Assembly: GCF_014842255.1 (NCBI RefSeq)
Contig: NZ_JACYVH010000001.1
Span: 337,264 to 401,263 of the forward strand
Origin: Frigoribacterium sp. CFBP 13712
Lineage (GTDB): Bacteria; Actinomycetota; Actinomycetes; Actinomycetales; Microbacteriaceae
Direction: 5' to 3'
DNA length: 64,000 bases
Shown: piece after piece, positions 1-8,184 of the stretch
Layout: every line of letters starts with the position of its first letter
Numbering within the stretch: the stretch's first letter is position 1
The notes under the pieces: generated by a model
What the model was told of the DNA's origin: nothing
The model's database searches: none
Seen by the model: the letters and a program-made list of their open reading frames with translations, nothing else
Made by a program: the position numbers and the translations under genes

Positions 1-519
1 GTTCTTGCCCGTCCGCGCATGGATGCCGTCGAGCGCGCCGACCGTGCGCCGCGCCTCCGCCAGGACCGTCTCGGTGGTCTCGTCGTCGGCGAGGCGCGTG
101 TGGAGGGCGAGACCGGCGGGCTTCTCTTCCACGAAGACGCCCTCGTGCCCCGCGGCCGCCGCGTGCACGGCGTCCGAGAGGCGGGCGCGCGCCGCGACCT
201 CGTCGGGGGTGAGCGAGGTCTCGTGGCCGTCCATCCGCAGCTCGATGCCGTGCGAGCCCACCAGCAGCACCTCGTCGGGCGTCTCGCTGATCGCGCTCAA
301 CGAGGCGAGGTCGCGCCCCGAGACGAGGGCCACCGTGGTCGACTCGGCCGCCGCGAGTCGTGAGATCGCGGCGAGCGCCTCGGGCAGCGCCCTGGCCTCG
401 AGGGGCGCGTCGACCTCGGGCGCGAGCGTGCCGTCGAAGTCGAGGGCGACGAGGAGGCGCGGGGTCGTCGCGAGACGACCGAGCGCGTCGGACAGGGCGC
501 GGGGGTCTTCGGAGGTCAT
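1..519 (-). CDS. otsB: Trehalose-6-phosphate phosphatase OtsB (3' end outside window)
   Basis: Removes phosphate from trehalose 6-phosphate, the second step of trehalose synthesis in the cytoplasm. The first 173 residues are visible; the rest lies left of the window. The HAD-superfamily motif DFDGT is at residues 27-31 (nucleophile D27), followed by a motif-II-like LVSGRD and an SHGIE segment typical of trehalose phosphatases. The ATG at 519 overlaps the otsA stop (ATGA), so the two genes are translationally coupled and both enzymes of the pathway come from one mRNA. The cap and motif IV cannot be checked here. Confidence 0.9.
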   Translation of the reverse strand, partial: MTSEDPRALSDALGRLATTPRLLVALDFDGTLAPEVDAPLEARALPEALAAISRLAAAESTTVALVSGRDLASLSAISETPDEVLLVGSHGIELRMDGHETSLTPDEVAARARLSDAVHAAAAGHEGVFVEEKPAGLALHTRLADDETTETVLAEARRTVGALDGIHARTGKN

Positions 520-2024
520 TCGGCGGTGCTCTCTTCGGTCGTATTAGTCGCCCCGGCGTCCGCCGGGGTGATCTGCTGGCCGGGGCGCACGTTCTCGAGC
601 GCCTGCAGGAACGACGCCGACCACTTGGCCACGTCGTTGTCGAGCACCCGGCGACGCAGGGCCCGCATGCGGGTCGTGCGGTCGCGGCGCGGCATCTCGA
701 TCGCCCGCATGATGGTGTTCTTCAACCCGCCGATGTCGTGCGGGTTGATCAGCAGCGCGGTCTTGAGCTCGTCGGCGGCGCCGGCGAACTCGCTGAGCAC
801 GAGCACGCCGTCGTTGTCGCGGCGGACGGCGACGTACTCTTTCGCGACGAGGTTCATGCCGTCCCGGAGGGCCGTGACGAGCATGACGTCGGCCGCTAGG
901 TAGAGGGCGACCATCTCTTCGCGCGGATAGCCGTGGTGGTGGTAGCTGATGGCGGTGTGGCTCATCGTGGCGTAGTCGCCGTTGACGCGGCCGACGGTCA
1001 GCTCGATCTCGTCGCGCAGCTGCTTGTAGGTCTCGACCCGCTCGCGGCTCGGGCTCGCGACCTGCACCAGCGTGGCGTCCTCGACGCTGAGGCGGCCGTC
1101 GGCGAGCAGCTCGCCGAACGCCTTCATGCGGTGCCGGATGCCCTTCGTGTAGTCGAGTCGGTCGACCCCGAGCATCACGGTCTTGGGGTTGCCGAGCCCC
1201 TCGCGGATCTCTCGCGCCCTGGCCTGGATGTCGGGCCGCGCGGCGAGCTCCTCGTAGCTGGCGGCGTCGATCGAGATCGGGAAGTGCTTCGCGAGCACCC
1301 GGCGGACCTTCTTGCCGCGCTTCGACACGGGAGCCGACTCGTCGTCGACGGGCACCTCGACGTACGGGCGGGTGGTGCCGTAGCCGAGCAGATGCCGGAC
1401 GGCGCGAGAGAAGTTCGACGCGTCGTCGGCGCGCTGGAACCCGATCACGTCGGCGCCGAGCAGCCCCTCGAGGATCTGCTTGCGCCACGGCAGCTGCGAG
1501 AAGATGCCGAGCGGCGGGAACGGGATGTGGTTGAAGAAGCCGATGGTGAGGTCGGGGCGGGCCTCGCGGAGCATCCGCGGCACGAGCTGCAGCTGGTAGT
1601 CCTGGACCCAGATGGTGCCGCCCTCCTCCGTGATCTCGGCGGCGCGATCGGCGAAGCGCTGGTTGACCTGCACGTAGGCCTCCCACCAGACGCGGTGGTA
1701 GGTCGGGGCGGCGATGACGTCGTGGTAGAGCGGCCACAGGGTGTCGTTGCTGAACCCCTCGTAGTACCGCTGCACCTCTTCGGCGCTGAGCGGCACCGGG
1801 ACGATCGAGATGCCCTGGTCGTCGAACGGCTCGAACTCGAGGTCCGGCTGACCGGCCCAGCCGACCCAGGCGCCGTCGTTGGCCTTCATGACCGGCTCGA
1901 GGGCCGTGACCAGGCCGCCGGGCGAGTGCTGCCACGAGGCGCTGCCGTCGTCGGCGATCACCCGGTCGACGGGGAGGCGGTTGGAGACGACGACGAAGCC
2001 GTAACGTTCGGAAGAGTCGGGCAT
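516..2024 (-). CDS. otsA: Trehalose-6-phosphate synthase OtsA (GT20)
   Basis: Transfers glucose from a nucleotide sugar to glucose 6-phosphate, giving trehalose 6-phosphate, an osmoprotectant precursor. The protein is 502 aa, close to the usual GT20 length. It has the N-terminal VVSNRLPVDR, WVQDYQLQLVP (counterpart of the E. coli HDYHL region), FFNHIPFPP, and near the C-terminus LVLSEFAGAADEL. The ATG at 2024 was chosen because an AGGAG lies 12 nt upstream and the residues MPDSSERYGF lead straight into the conserved core. An in-frame ATG at 2057 would add 11 unconserved residues. It is the first gene of an otsA-otsB operon, divergent from corA. Confidence 0.93.
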   Translation of the reverse strand: MPDSSERYGFVVVSNRLPVDRVIADDGSASWQHSPGGLVTALEPVMKANDGAWVGWAGQPDLEFEPFDDQGISIVPVPLSAEEVQRYYEGFSNDTLWPLYHDVIAAPTYHRVWWEAYVQVNQRFADRAAEITEEGGTIWVQDYQLQLVPRMLREARPDLTIGFFNHIPFPPLGIFSQLPWRKQILEGLLGADVIGFQRADDASNFSRAVRHLLGYGTTRPYVEVPVDDESAPVSKRGKKVRRVLAKHFPISIDAASYEELAARPDIQARAREIREGLGNPKTVMLGVDRLDYTKGIRHRMKAFGELLADGRLSVEDATLVQVASPSRERVETYKQLRDEIELTVGRVNGDYATMSHTAISYHHHGYPREEMVALYLAADVMLVTALRDGMNLVAKEYVAVRRDNDGVLVLSEFAGAADELKTALLINPHDIGGLKNTIMRAIEMPRRDRTTRMRALRRRVLDNDVAKWSASFLQALENVRPGQQITPADAGATNTTEESTAE

Positions 2025-2146
2025 GAGGTGGGTCAGCTCCTGTCGGATCACCCGCACGGACGCGGGACGGCCAGATTATCAGCGGGGGTCGTGGGGGCGC
2101 CGGGGTTCCTCTCGGTGTCCGAGCCCACGGGAATAGCATTCGCCTC

Positions 2147-3157
2147 ATGACCGACACGCGACCCGCCCGCACCAGCAGCAGCAGCACCGCGACCGTCACG
2201 AGGGCCTACCGCGGCGGCGAGCTCATCGCGCACGGGTTCCCGCTCGCGGAGGTGAGCGACCACCTCGAGGACGCCGACTGCATCGTCTGGGTCGACTTCA
2301 CCGACCCCTCCCCGGCCGATCTCGCGGAGCTCGAAGACGAACTGGGCCTGCACGAGCTGGCGGTCGAGGACGCCCTGCACGACGGACAGCGTCCGAAGAT
2401 CGACCGGTACGACGGCCATCTCTTCACCGCGCTGTACGACGTGGACTTCGACCGGGACTCCGGTGTGCTCAGCACGAGCGAGGTCAAGGCGTTCGTCACG
2501 GCCCGAGCGCTCGTCACGATCCACCACCCCGAGTTCGACGTGTCGCGGCTCGAGCGGACCTACGACGACAACGTCGACCTCACGACGCACGGCGTGACCT
2601 ACCTGCTCTGGGGTCTGCTCGACAGCGTCGTCGACCGGCACTTCGACGCGACCGACGCGCTCGACGACGAGATCGAGGGGATCGCCGACGATCTCTTCGA
2701 CCCGAAGCCGCGGACCCTCGACGTCCAGAAGCGCTCGTTCGCCCTGCGCAAGAGCCTGGTGCAGCTCCGCCGGGTGTCGTCGCCGATGCGCGAGGTGCTG
2801 AACACGCTGCTGCGTCGCGATCTGAAGGAGGTGGACGCCGAGATGCAGCCGTACTTCCAGGACGTCTACGACCATGTGCTGCGGGTCTCCGAGCAGAACG
2901 ACTCGCTGCGCGACCTGGTCTCGACGATCCTCGACACGAACCTCAACCTGCAGTCGAACCGGATGAACCTGATCATGAAGAAGGTGACGAGCTGGGCCGC
3001 CATCATCGCGGTGCCGACGGCCATCACCGGCTTCTACGGCCAGAACGTGCCGTACCCGGGGTTCCAGTCGACGACCGGGTTCATCACCTCGTGCGTGCTC
3101 ATCGTCGCCATCGGCGGCGTGCTCTGGTGGCAGTTCAGACGCCGCGACTGGCTGTGA
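2147..3157 (+). CDS. corA: CorA-family magnesium/cobalt transporter
   Basis: Divalent-cation channel of the inner membrane (336 aa). A long acidic cytoplasmic region is followed by two C-terminal transmembrane helices. The loop between them carries the signature as FYGQNVPYPGF, so GQN replaces the classical GMN, a variation I remember from other actinobacterial homologues. No Shine-Dalgarno is visible. A TAGCAT box (2134-2139) ends 7 nt before the ATG, so the mRNA is probably leaderless. The gene is divergent from otsAB. Confidence 0.88.
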   Translation: MTDTRPARTSSSSTATVTRAYRGGELIAHGFPLAEVSDHLEDADCIVWVDFTDPSPADLAELEDELGLHELAVEDALHDGQRPKIDRYDGHLFTALYDVDFDRDSGVLSTSEVKAFVTARALVTIHHPEFDVSRLERTYDDNVDLTTHGVTYLLWGLLDSVVDRHFDATDALDDEIEGIADDLFDPKPRTLDVQKRSFALRKSLVQLRRVSSPMREVLNTLLRRDLKEVDAEMQPYFQDVYDHVLRVSEQNDSLRDLVSTILDTNLNLQSNRMNLIMKKVTSWAAIIAVPTAITGFYGQNVPYPGFQSTTGFITSCVLIVAIGGVLWWQFRRRDWL

Positions 3158-3225
3158 CCGGTCGTTCGCGAACTGTTCACCCGGCCCGCCCCGGGGCCCG
3201 GGCGCGTCGGTCGTAGCCTTGCCGC

Positions 3226-4281
3226 GTGATCACGGTCGGAATGAGCACGTCCTGCGTCTTCCCGATGTCGACCGACGAAGCCTTCCGGCTCGCCCGGCTC
3301 ACCGGCTTCGACGGCGTCGAGGTGATGGTGACCGCGGATCGCGGCACCCGTCGCGCCGACCTGCTCCGCGCCTCCTCGGCCCGATGGGGTCTGCCGGTGC
3401 TCTCGGTGCACGCCCCGGTGCTGCCGATCGCCCACTTCGCGTTCGGTCGCGATCAGCGCGACAAGCTGCTCCGCTCGGCCGAGCTGGCCGCAGAGCTGGG
3501 GGCCTCGACGGTCGTCGTGCATCCCCCGTTCCTCTGGCAGCGGCGGTACTCGGCCGGGTTCGTCGAGATCGTCCGCGAGATCGCGGGGGCGACCGGGGTG
3601 ACCCTCGCGGTCGAGAACATGTTCCCGCTGCGCATCGGGCCGCTGGGGATCGACGTGCACCGACCCGGCCACGACCCCGCGGGCATCGACGTCGACGCGG
3701 CGACCCTCGACTTCTCGCACGCCGCGGTGGCCGGGCGCGACGCACTCGACCTCGCGCTGGCGCTGGGGTCGCGCCTCCGGCACGTCCATCTGACCGACGG
3801 CCGCGTCTCGCAGCGCCCGGGCGGACTGCACGACGCGCATCTCGTGCCGGGCGAGGGCACCCAGCCGGTCGCCGAGGTGCTCACGCATCTGGCCCGATCG
3901 GGATGGTCGGGCTCGATCGTCGCCGAGGTGCACGCCGACACCGGCGGCCGAGCCGAGGAGGCGCGGGTCGAGCAGCTGCGGCGGACCGTCGCCTTCGCGC
4001 GTCGGCACCTCGGATCCGCGGCCCCCGCGCCGTCGCCCGCGTCGGGTCAGAGCACGAGCACGGTCGCCACGACGGCGAGCGGCACCGCGACGACGGCGAT
4101 CCCGAGGCCGGCCAGCATGAAGCGACCCCAGGACACCTCGACGCCCATCGACGAGAGCCGCGAGTGCCAGAGCAGCGTGGCGAGCGACGCCCACGGCGTG
4201 ACGAGGCAGCCGATGTTGACGCCGATGAGCACCGCCACGAGACGGAGCGGAGACCCGGCCACGGGTTCGAGCGCCAGGTAG
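3226..4281 (+). CDS. Sugar phosphate isomerase/epimerase-like TIM-barrel protein
   Basis: Xylose-isomerase-like/AP-endonuclease-2 superfamily, substrate unknown. Supporting motifs are an N-terminal SxxCVFPMSTDEAF segment, STVVVHPPF, TLAVENM, a barrel strand with LDFSHA, LRHVHLTDG and SIVAEVH, which supply the usual His/Glu/Asp metal ligands. The GTG start at 3226 follows a TAGCCT box by 6 nt with no Shine-Dalgarno, suggesting a leaderless mRNA. The barrel ends near residue 270. The remaining 80 residues are Ser/Thr/Ala/Arg-rich and lie antisense to the end of the convergent transporter gene (235-nt overlap), so the tail may be a read-through of stop-poor GC-rich DNA. Confidence 0.75.
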   Translation: MITVGMSTSCVFPMSTDEAFRLARLTGFDGVEVMVTADRGTRRADLLRASSARWGLPVLSVHAPVLPIAHFAFGRDQRDKLLRSAELAAELGASTVVVHPPFLWQRRYSAGFVEIVREIAGATGVTLAVENMFPLRIGPLGIDVHRPGHDPAGIDVDAATLDFSHAAVAGRDALDLALALGSRLRHVHLTDGRVSQRPGGLHDAHLVPGEGTQPVAEVLTHLARSGWSGSIVAEVHADTGGRAEEARVEQLRRTVAFARRHLGSAAPAPSPASGQSTSTVATTASGTATTAIPRPASMKRPQDTSTPIDESRECQSSVASDAHGVTRQPMLTPMSTATRRSGDPATGSSAR

Positions 4282-5201
4282 GCCGGCAGGTTGTTGGCGA
4301 CGTTCGCGGCGGCGGCGCTCCCGCCGGCGAGCCGCAGCAGATCGGGCAGCGAGTCCCCTCCCCCGACGACCGACCCCAGCAGGTCGGCCAGCCCCAGCGA
4401 ATGCGCGGCCTCGACGACCACGAACAGCCCGCCCGCGAAGAGGATCGTACTCCACGGGACGATGCCCGGTCGGAGCACCGCGCGACGGCGGACGGCGAAC
4501 GCGACGACGAGCACGAGCGCCGCGCCGGCGGCGGGGATCCAGACCTCGATCCCCGACACCAGCGCCGGCACGAGCAGGGCGGTCACGATCGCCGCCACGC
4601 GGAACAGCACCCGGTCGGCCGGCTCCTCCGATTCGGGAGGCGCGAACCGCCCGGTCAGCTGGCGGCGGTACCGCAGGCCGATCGCCGCCACCGGTACGAC
4701 GACTCCGACGGCCGCCGCGGGTGCCACGAGCGCCGCGAAGGTCAGGGGGGCGGGTGAGCCGAGCTGCCCGAGCGCCAGCAGGTTGGTGAGGTTCGACACG
4801 GGCAGGAGCATCGACGCGCAGTTGGCCAGCCACACCGTCGTCAGGGCGAACGGCATCGCCGGCAGACCGACGTGACGCGCCACGAGGACGACGACGGGCG
4901 TCAGCAGCACGGCCGTCGTGTCGAGCGACAGGAACACCGTGCATGCCACGGCGAGGACGACGACGTACAGCCACAGCACGACGACACGCCCGCCGGCGAG
5001 CCGCGAGCAGGTGCGCGCCAGCCAGGAGAAGAGCCCCGCCTCGGCGGCGAGTTCGGCGACGACGGTCAGCGCGACGACGAACCCCAGCACGGGTGCGACC
5101 CGCTCGACGAGGGCGACCAGCTCGGCGCCGGTGAGGACGCCCGCCAGGAACGCCACGAGACCCAGGGCGAGGAACACGGCGCCGAGCACGGCAGTGCGCA
5201 C
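4047..5201 (-). CDS. ArsB/SLC13-type ion transporter
   Basis: Polytopic membrane protein of 384 aa with about ten hydrophobic segments. The ion-transporter-superfamily hallmarks are SLDTTAVLLTPVV near residue 90, LANCASMLLPVSNLTN, and the second-repeat AANVANNLPAYLAL. Homologues are annotated as arsenite or anion (dicarboxylate/sulfate) carriers. No ars genes are nearby, so arsenite is not supported and the substrate is open. The GTG start at 5201 is preceded by GAAGGAG about 5 nt upstream. The 3' end overlaps the convergent isomerase gene. Confidence 0.8.
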   Translation of the reverse strand: MRTAVLGAVFLALGLVAFLAGVLTGAELVALVERVAPVLGFVVALTVVAELAAEAGLFSWLARTCSRLAGGRVVVLWLYVVVLAVACTVFLSLDTTAVLLTPVVVLVARHVGLPAMPFALTTVWLANCASMLLPVSNLTNLLALGQLGSPAPLTFAALVAPAAAVGVVVPVAAIGLRYRRQLTGRFAPPESEEPADRVLFRVAAIVTALLVPALVSGIEVWIPAAGAALVLVVAFAVRRRAVLRPGIVPWSTILFAGGLFVVVEAAHSLGLADLLGSVVGGGDSLPDLLRLAGGSAAAANVANNLPAYLALEPVAGSPLRLVAVLIGVNIGCLVTPWASLATLLWHSRLSSMGVEVSWGRFMLAGLGIAVVAVPLAVVATVLVL

Positions 5202-5329
5202 GGGGACTCCTTCGGAGGGGACGGGACCGGCGATCCGTCCGAACCGGGCGTCGGACAGCTCAACCTACAACCGCCGGACACGACGGGCCGCACCGGATAG
5301 CGTGATCACAACGAACACGGGAGCGAACC

Positions 5330-5506
5330 TTGCGCAAATTCCTTTTCAACGGAGCCATCCTCAGTGCGACCTTCTCGGGCTTCAGCCTGCTGAAGAGCAT
5401 CACCGCCGGTCCCCGCGACTGGCGACTGCTCCTCACGGCGGTCGCCTGGGCCGCGACGACGGCCATCGCCATCGGCAACGTGGTCGACGCCGCGAACGAC
5501 GACTAG
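5330..5506 (+). CDS. Small membrane protein, 58 aa, TTG start
   Basis: Too short for ordinary ORF calling but well supported. A GGGAG Shine-Dalgarno lies 6 nt before TTG at 5330, the frame stays open to TAG at 5504-5506, and a strong hairpin follows at 5539. The product begins RKFLFNGAIL, has one hydrophobic segment followed by the basic/aromatic GPRDWRLLL and a second hydrophobic stretch (TAVAWAATTAIAIGNVV), and ends in an acidic DAANDD. It looks like a two-segment membrane hairpin. I do not recognise a family. It is divergent from the carrier gene and convergent with mscS. Confidence 0.7.
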   Translation: MRKFLFNGAILSATFSGFSLLKSITAGPRDWRLLLTAVAWAATTAIAIGNVVDAANDD

Positions 5507-5538
5507 GTCGAGCGGACCGATCCGAGCGATCGATTCGA

Positions 5539-5578
5539 GAAGGAGGCGCGCCTCGGGTGACCGGGGCGCGCCTCCTTC
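5539..5578. terminator. Bidirectional hairpin terminator
   Basis: Perfect 14-bp inverted repeat GAAGGAGGCGCGCC (5539-5552) / GGCGCGCCTCCTTC (5565-5578) with a 12-nt loop, between two convergent genes (ends at 5506 and 5594). There is no U-tract, as is common in actinobacteria. Each arm contains the nonamer GGAGGCGCG that recurs through the window. Confidence 0.85.
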
Positions 5579-5593
5579 GTCGTCCTCGTGGGG

Positions 5594-6808
5594 TCAGCTG
5601 TCGGGTCGTCCGACCGGGCGCCCGTCGGGTCGGCCGTGGCCGTCGTCGTCCGGGTGCTGGACCGGGATCGCCGATGTGAACAGCGCGGTGCGTTCGGTGT
5701 CCGCGTTCTCGCCGCTGAAGAGGCCGCCGGCCTCGGACGTCGACCGCTGCGGCCGCGCGGGGGCGGTCGGCTCGTCGCCGACCATCTGCACCCGCGCGCG
5801 CGGGATCGACACGGGGCTCGAGGCGTGCAGCCAGGCGATGAGGTCCTCGCGCACCAGGCAGCGGAGGTCGAACAGGGTCGGGGCGTCCTTCGCGGTGACG
5901 AGCACCCGCACCCGCACGTAGCCGCCCGTCGCATCGGTGACCTGCAGCACCTTCACCCGGCCGTCCCAGAGGTCGGTGCCGGCCAGCACCCGGTCGAGCT
6001 CGTCGCGCATGTCGCCGGGCTGCACGCGCCAGTCGAGGTCGAACTCGACGGCGCCGAGCAGCTCGCTGTTGCGTCGCGTCCAGTTCTCGAACGGGGTGGT
6101 CGTGAAGTACGTCGACGGGAGCACGAGCCGTCGGTCGTCCCAGATGTGCACCACGACGTACGACAGCGTGATCTCCTCGATCAGGCCCCACTGTCCCTCG
6201 ACCACCACGACGTCGTCGATGCGGATGGCGTCGCTGAACGCGAGCTGGATCCCCGCGAACACGTTCGCGAGGGTGGACTGCGCCGCGAGACCGGCGACCA
6301 CCGAGACGAGCCCGGCGCTCGCCAGCACGCTCGCTCCGACGGCCTCGACCCCCGGGAACCCCAGCAGGAGGGCACCGGCCGCGACGATCACGATCAGGGC
6401 GACCGTCAGCCGGCGGAGGATCAGCACCTGGGTCCGCACCCGCCGCGCGACCCGGTTGTCGGGCGTGTCGACCCGGTACCGCGACAGACCCAGGTCCTCG
6501 AAGAACAGGGCGAGGGCGCCGACGAACCACGCGACGACCACGATCACCGTGCAGCGGAACAGCTGCGAGACGGCCTCCTGCCCCGGGTAGTCGGCCCCGA
6601 GGAGGCGCGGGAGCGTCGTCGAGAGCGCGATCGTGAGCAGCACCACCAGCAGCGACCAGCGGAAGGGGCGGCGCATCCGCGTCACGAATGCCTTGGCCCA
6701 GTCCTTCCGGCGGGCGACGAGCGAGAAGACCCAGGCCACGAGGGCGGAGACGACGAAGGTGAGGACGACGGCGACGAGCACCGCGACGGCGAGTTCGATC
6801 CATGGCAT
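5594..6808 (-). CDS. MscS-family mechanosensitive channel
   Basis: 404 aa. N-terminal transmembrane helices lead to the pore-lining region GASVLASAGLVSVVAGLAAQ (about residue 160), rich in Ala/Gly as in MscS TM3. Next come the beta domain IDDVVVVEGQWGLIEEIT and the alpha/beta cytoplasmic domain. A disordered C-terminal tail rich in Asp/Arg/Pro (about 60 aa) is extra. It would release solutes on osmotic down-shock, which fits the neighbouring trehalose and betaine genes. It is divergent from the hydrolase gene. Confidence 0.9.
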   Translation of the reverse strand: MPWIELAVAVLVAVVLTFVVSALVAWVFSLVARRKDWAKAFVTRMRRPFRWSLLVVLLTIALSTTLPRLLGADYPGQEAVSQLFRCTVIVVVAWFVGALALFFEDLGLSRYRVDTPDNRVARRVRTQVLILRRLTVALIVIVAAGALLLGFPGVEAVGASVLASAGLVSVVAGLAAQSTLANVFAGIQLAFSDAIRIDDVVVVEGQWGLIEEITLSYVVVHIWDDRRLVLPSTYFTTTPFENWTRRNSELLGAVEFDLDWRVQPGDMRDELDRVLAGTDLWDGRVKVLQVTDATGGYVRVRVLVTAKDAPTLFDLRCLVREDLIAWLHASSPVSIPRARVQMVGDEPTAPARPQRSTSEAGGLFSGENADTERTALFTSAIPVQHPDDDGHGRPDGRPVGRPDS

Positions 6809-6868
6809 CGCACCAGCTTGGTCGACGCCGGCGAGCGGCGCGACCAGGAAGCGGCCAGAATGTCAGGC

Positions 6869-7684
6869 GTGAGACAACGCGCCGACACCCGTGACGAGCC
6901 CGCCGACCGCGTCCCCGCATTCCATCGGGGGTCACGCTCGCGACGCCTCGTCAAGATCGTGGCGTCGGTGCTCTTCGCCGTCGTCGTCCTGGGCGCGACC
7001 GGCTTCTTCACCTGGGCCAAACTGCCCATGTCGGCCACCGCCTCCTCGATCGCCGCCGTCGCGGCCGACCCGGCGGTGACCGTCACCGATCGACCCGACA
7101 CCGTGGTCATGCGACCGGCCGAGACGCGTCCCCGCGACCAGGGCCTCGTCTTCGTCGCCGGCGCGCGGGTCGACCCGCAGGCCTACGAGCAGGTGCTCTC
7201 GGGCGTCGTCCGCACCGGTGTGACGGTCGTGATCGTGCGTCCCGTGCTCGGCTTCGCGATCTTCGACTGGCGGGCCCTCAGCGACTTCACCGCGGTCGCC
7301 CCCGAGATCTCGCACTGGGCCGTCGGCGGGCACTCGCTCGGCGGGGTCCGGGCCTGCGGCTACGCCGAGAGCGACCCCCGGGTCGACGGTCTCGTGCTGC
7401 TCGGGTCGTACTGCGCGACCAACGACCTCTCGGACGACTCCGAGCTGCCCGTGGTCAGCCTCGGCGGCAGCGAGGACGGCCTGAGCACGCCGGAGGACAT
7501 CGAGCGCTACCGTGCGCAGCTGCCCGACGACGCCACGATGGTGCAGATCGAGGGCTCGAACCACGCGCAGTTCGGCGACTACGGCGAGCAGTCGGGCGAC
7601 GGCACGGCGACCCTGTCGGACGAGGAGGCGCGCAGCCGGATCGACCGCGAGCTGCGGTCGTTCTTCGCGACGATCGGCCCGTAG
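6869..7684 (+). CDS. Alpha/beta-hydrolase family protein, membrane-anchored
   Basis: 271 aa. A single hydrophobic segment near residue 25 (VLFAVVVLGATGFF) acts as signal anchor, so the catalytic part is probably extracellular. The nucleophile elbow is GGHSLGG, a later Asp lies in GGSEDG, and the catalytic His in EGSNHAQFGDYGEQ. This combination is typical of the Abhydrolase_5 type. The GTG at 6869 was preferred because a CAGAAT box ends 7 nt upstream (leaderless geometry). The in-frame ATG at 6860 is the alternative start. Substrate unknown. Confidence 0.82.
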   Translation: MRQRADTRDEPADRVPAFHRGSRSRRLVKIVASVLFAVVVLGATGFFTWAKLPMSATASSIAAVAADPAVTVTDRPDTVVMRPAETRPRDQGLVFVAGARVDPQAYEQVLSGVVRTGVTVVIVRPVLGFAIFDWRALSDFTAVAPEISHWAVGGHSLGGVRACGYAESDPRVDGLVLLGSYCATNDLSDDSELPVVSLGGSEDGLSTPEDIERYRAQLPDDATMVQIEGSNHAQFGDYGEQSGDGTATLSDEEARSRIDRELRSFFATIGP

Positions 7685-7717
7685 GGCGGACGCCTCAGCG
7701 CCTCAGCGCCTGGCGCC

Positions 7718-7954
7718 TCAGACGGAGCGCTTCCGCAGGCGCAGAGCCTCGAGCGCCATGCCCTGCGTGGCGTAGCGGCCCACCTCGTCGCCCCAGTGCG
7801 GGTTCGCACCCCGCAGCGCGACGTGCGAGCCGTTCTCGACGCGGATGTGGCCGAGCACGCGGTCGGGCGTCGACACCTGCACGAGGTCTGCGGCGATCGA
7901 CCGGGTGCTGACCCGGGCGTTGCGGCGGACGGCGTCGATGCTGGTGATGCTCAC
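7718..7954 (-). CDS. Hypothetical protein, 78 aa
   Basis: GTG start at 7954 with a GAGAGG sequence about 9 nt upstream; the reading frame ends in LRLRKRSV. The protein is mixed polar with short predicted beta strands (DRVLGHIRVENGSHVALR) and a Trp/Asp loop (PHWGDEVGRYATQG). It has no membrane segment or signal peptide. I do not recognise a family. It lies alone between the convergent hydrolase gene and the betaine transporter terminator, with its own AT-poor upstream region of about 170 bp containing one copy of the GGAGGCGCG nonamer (minus orientation, 8040). Confidence 0.6.
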   Translation of the reverse strand: MSITSIDAVRRNARVSTRSIAADLVQVSTPDRVLGHIRVENGSHVALRGANPHWGDEVGRYATQGMALEALRLRKRSV

Positions 7955-8129
7955 GGGTGGTGCCTCTCGTGCTGATCCCCGGGATGTCCGGGGTGATGGT
8001 GCTGACGCATGCTGCGATCGCGACGAGACAGACGGTAGTCGCGCCTCCTCGGCAAGGCCCTGACGGTTCGCTGTGCGTAACCCCCGGCCGGGCTGCGTGA
8101 TCCCGGTGTCCGCCGGGGCGGCGCACGAC

Positions 8130-8164
8130 GAGGGCCCCGGGCGATGTCGTCGCCCGGGGCCCTC
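8130..8164 (-). terminator. Hairpin terminator of betaine ABC operon
   Basis: 15-bp perfect stem GAGGGCCCCGGGCGA / TCGCCCGGGGCCCTC with a 5-nt loop, 20 bp beyond the stop codon of the substrate-binding protein gene. Very GC-rich, no U-tract. Confidence 0.85.
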
Positions 8165-8184
8165 GCACAGGTGATGCGGTCGGA

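Noticed and set aside
5588-6868. Upstream extension of the hydrolase frame
   Set aside because: It is antisense to mscS and lacks any signal; the gene starts at 6869 or 6860.
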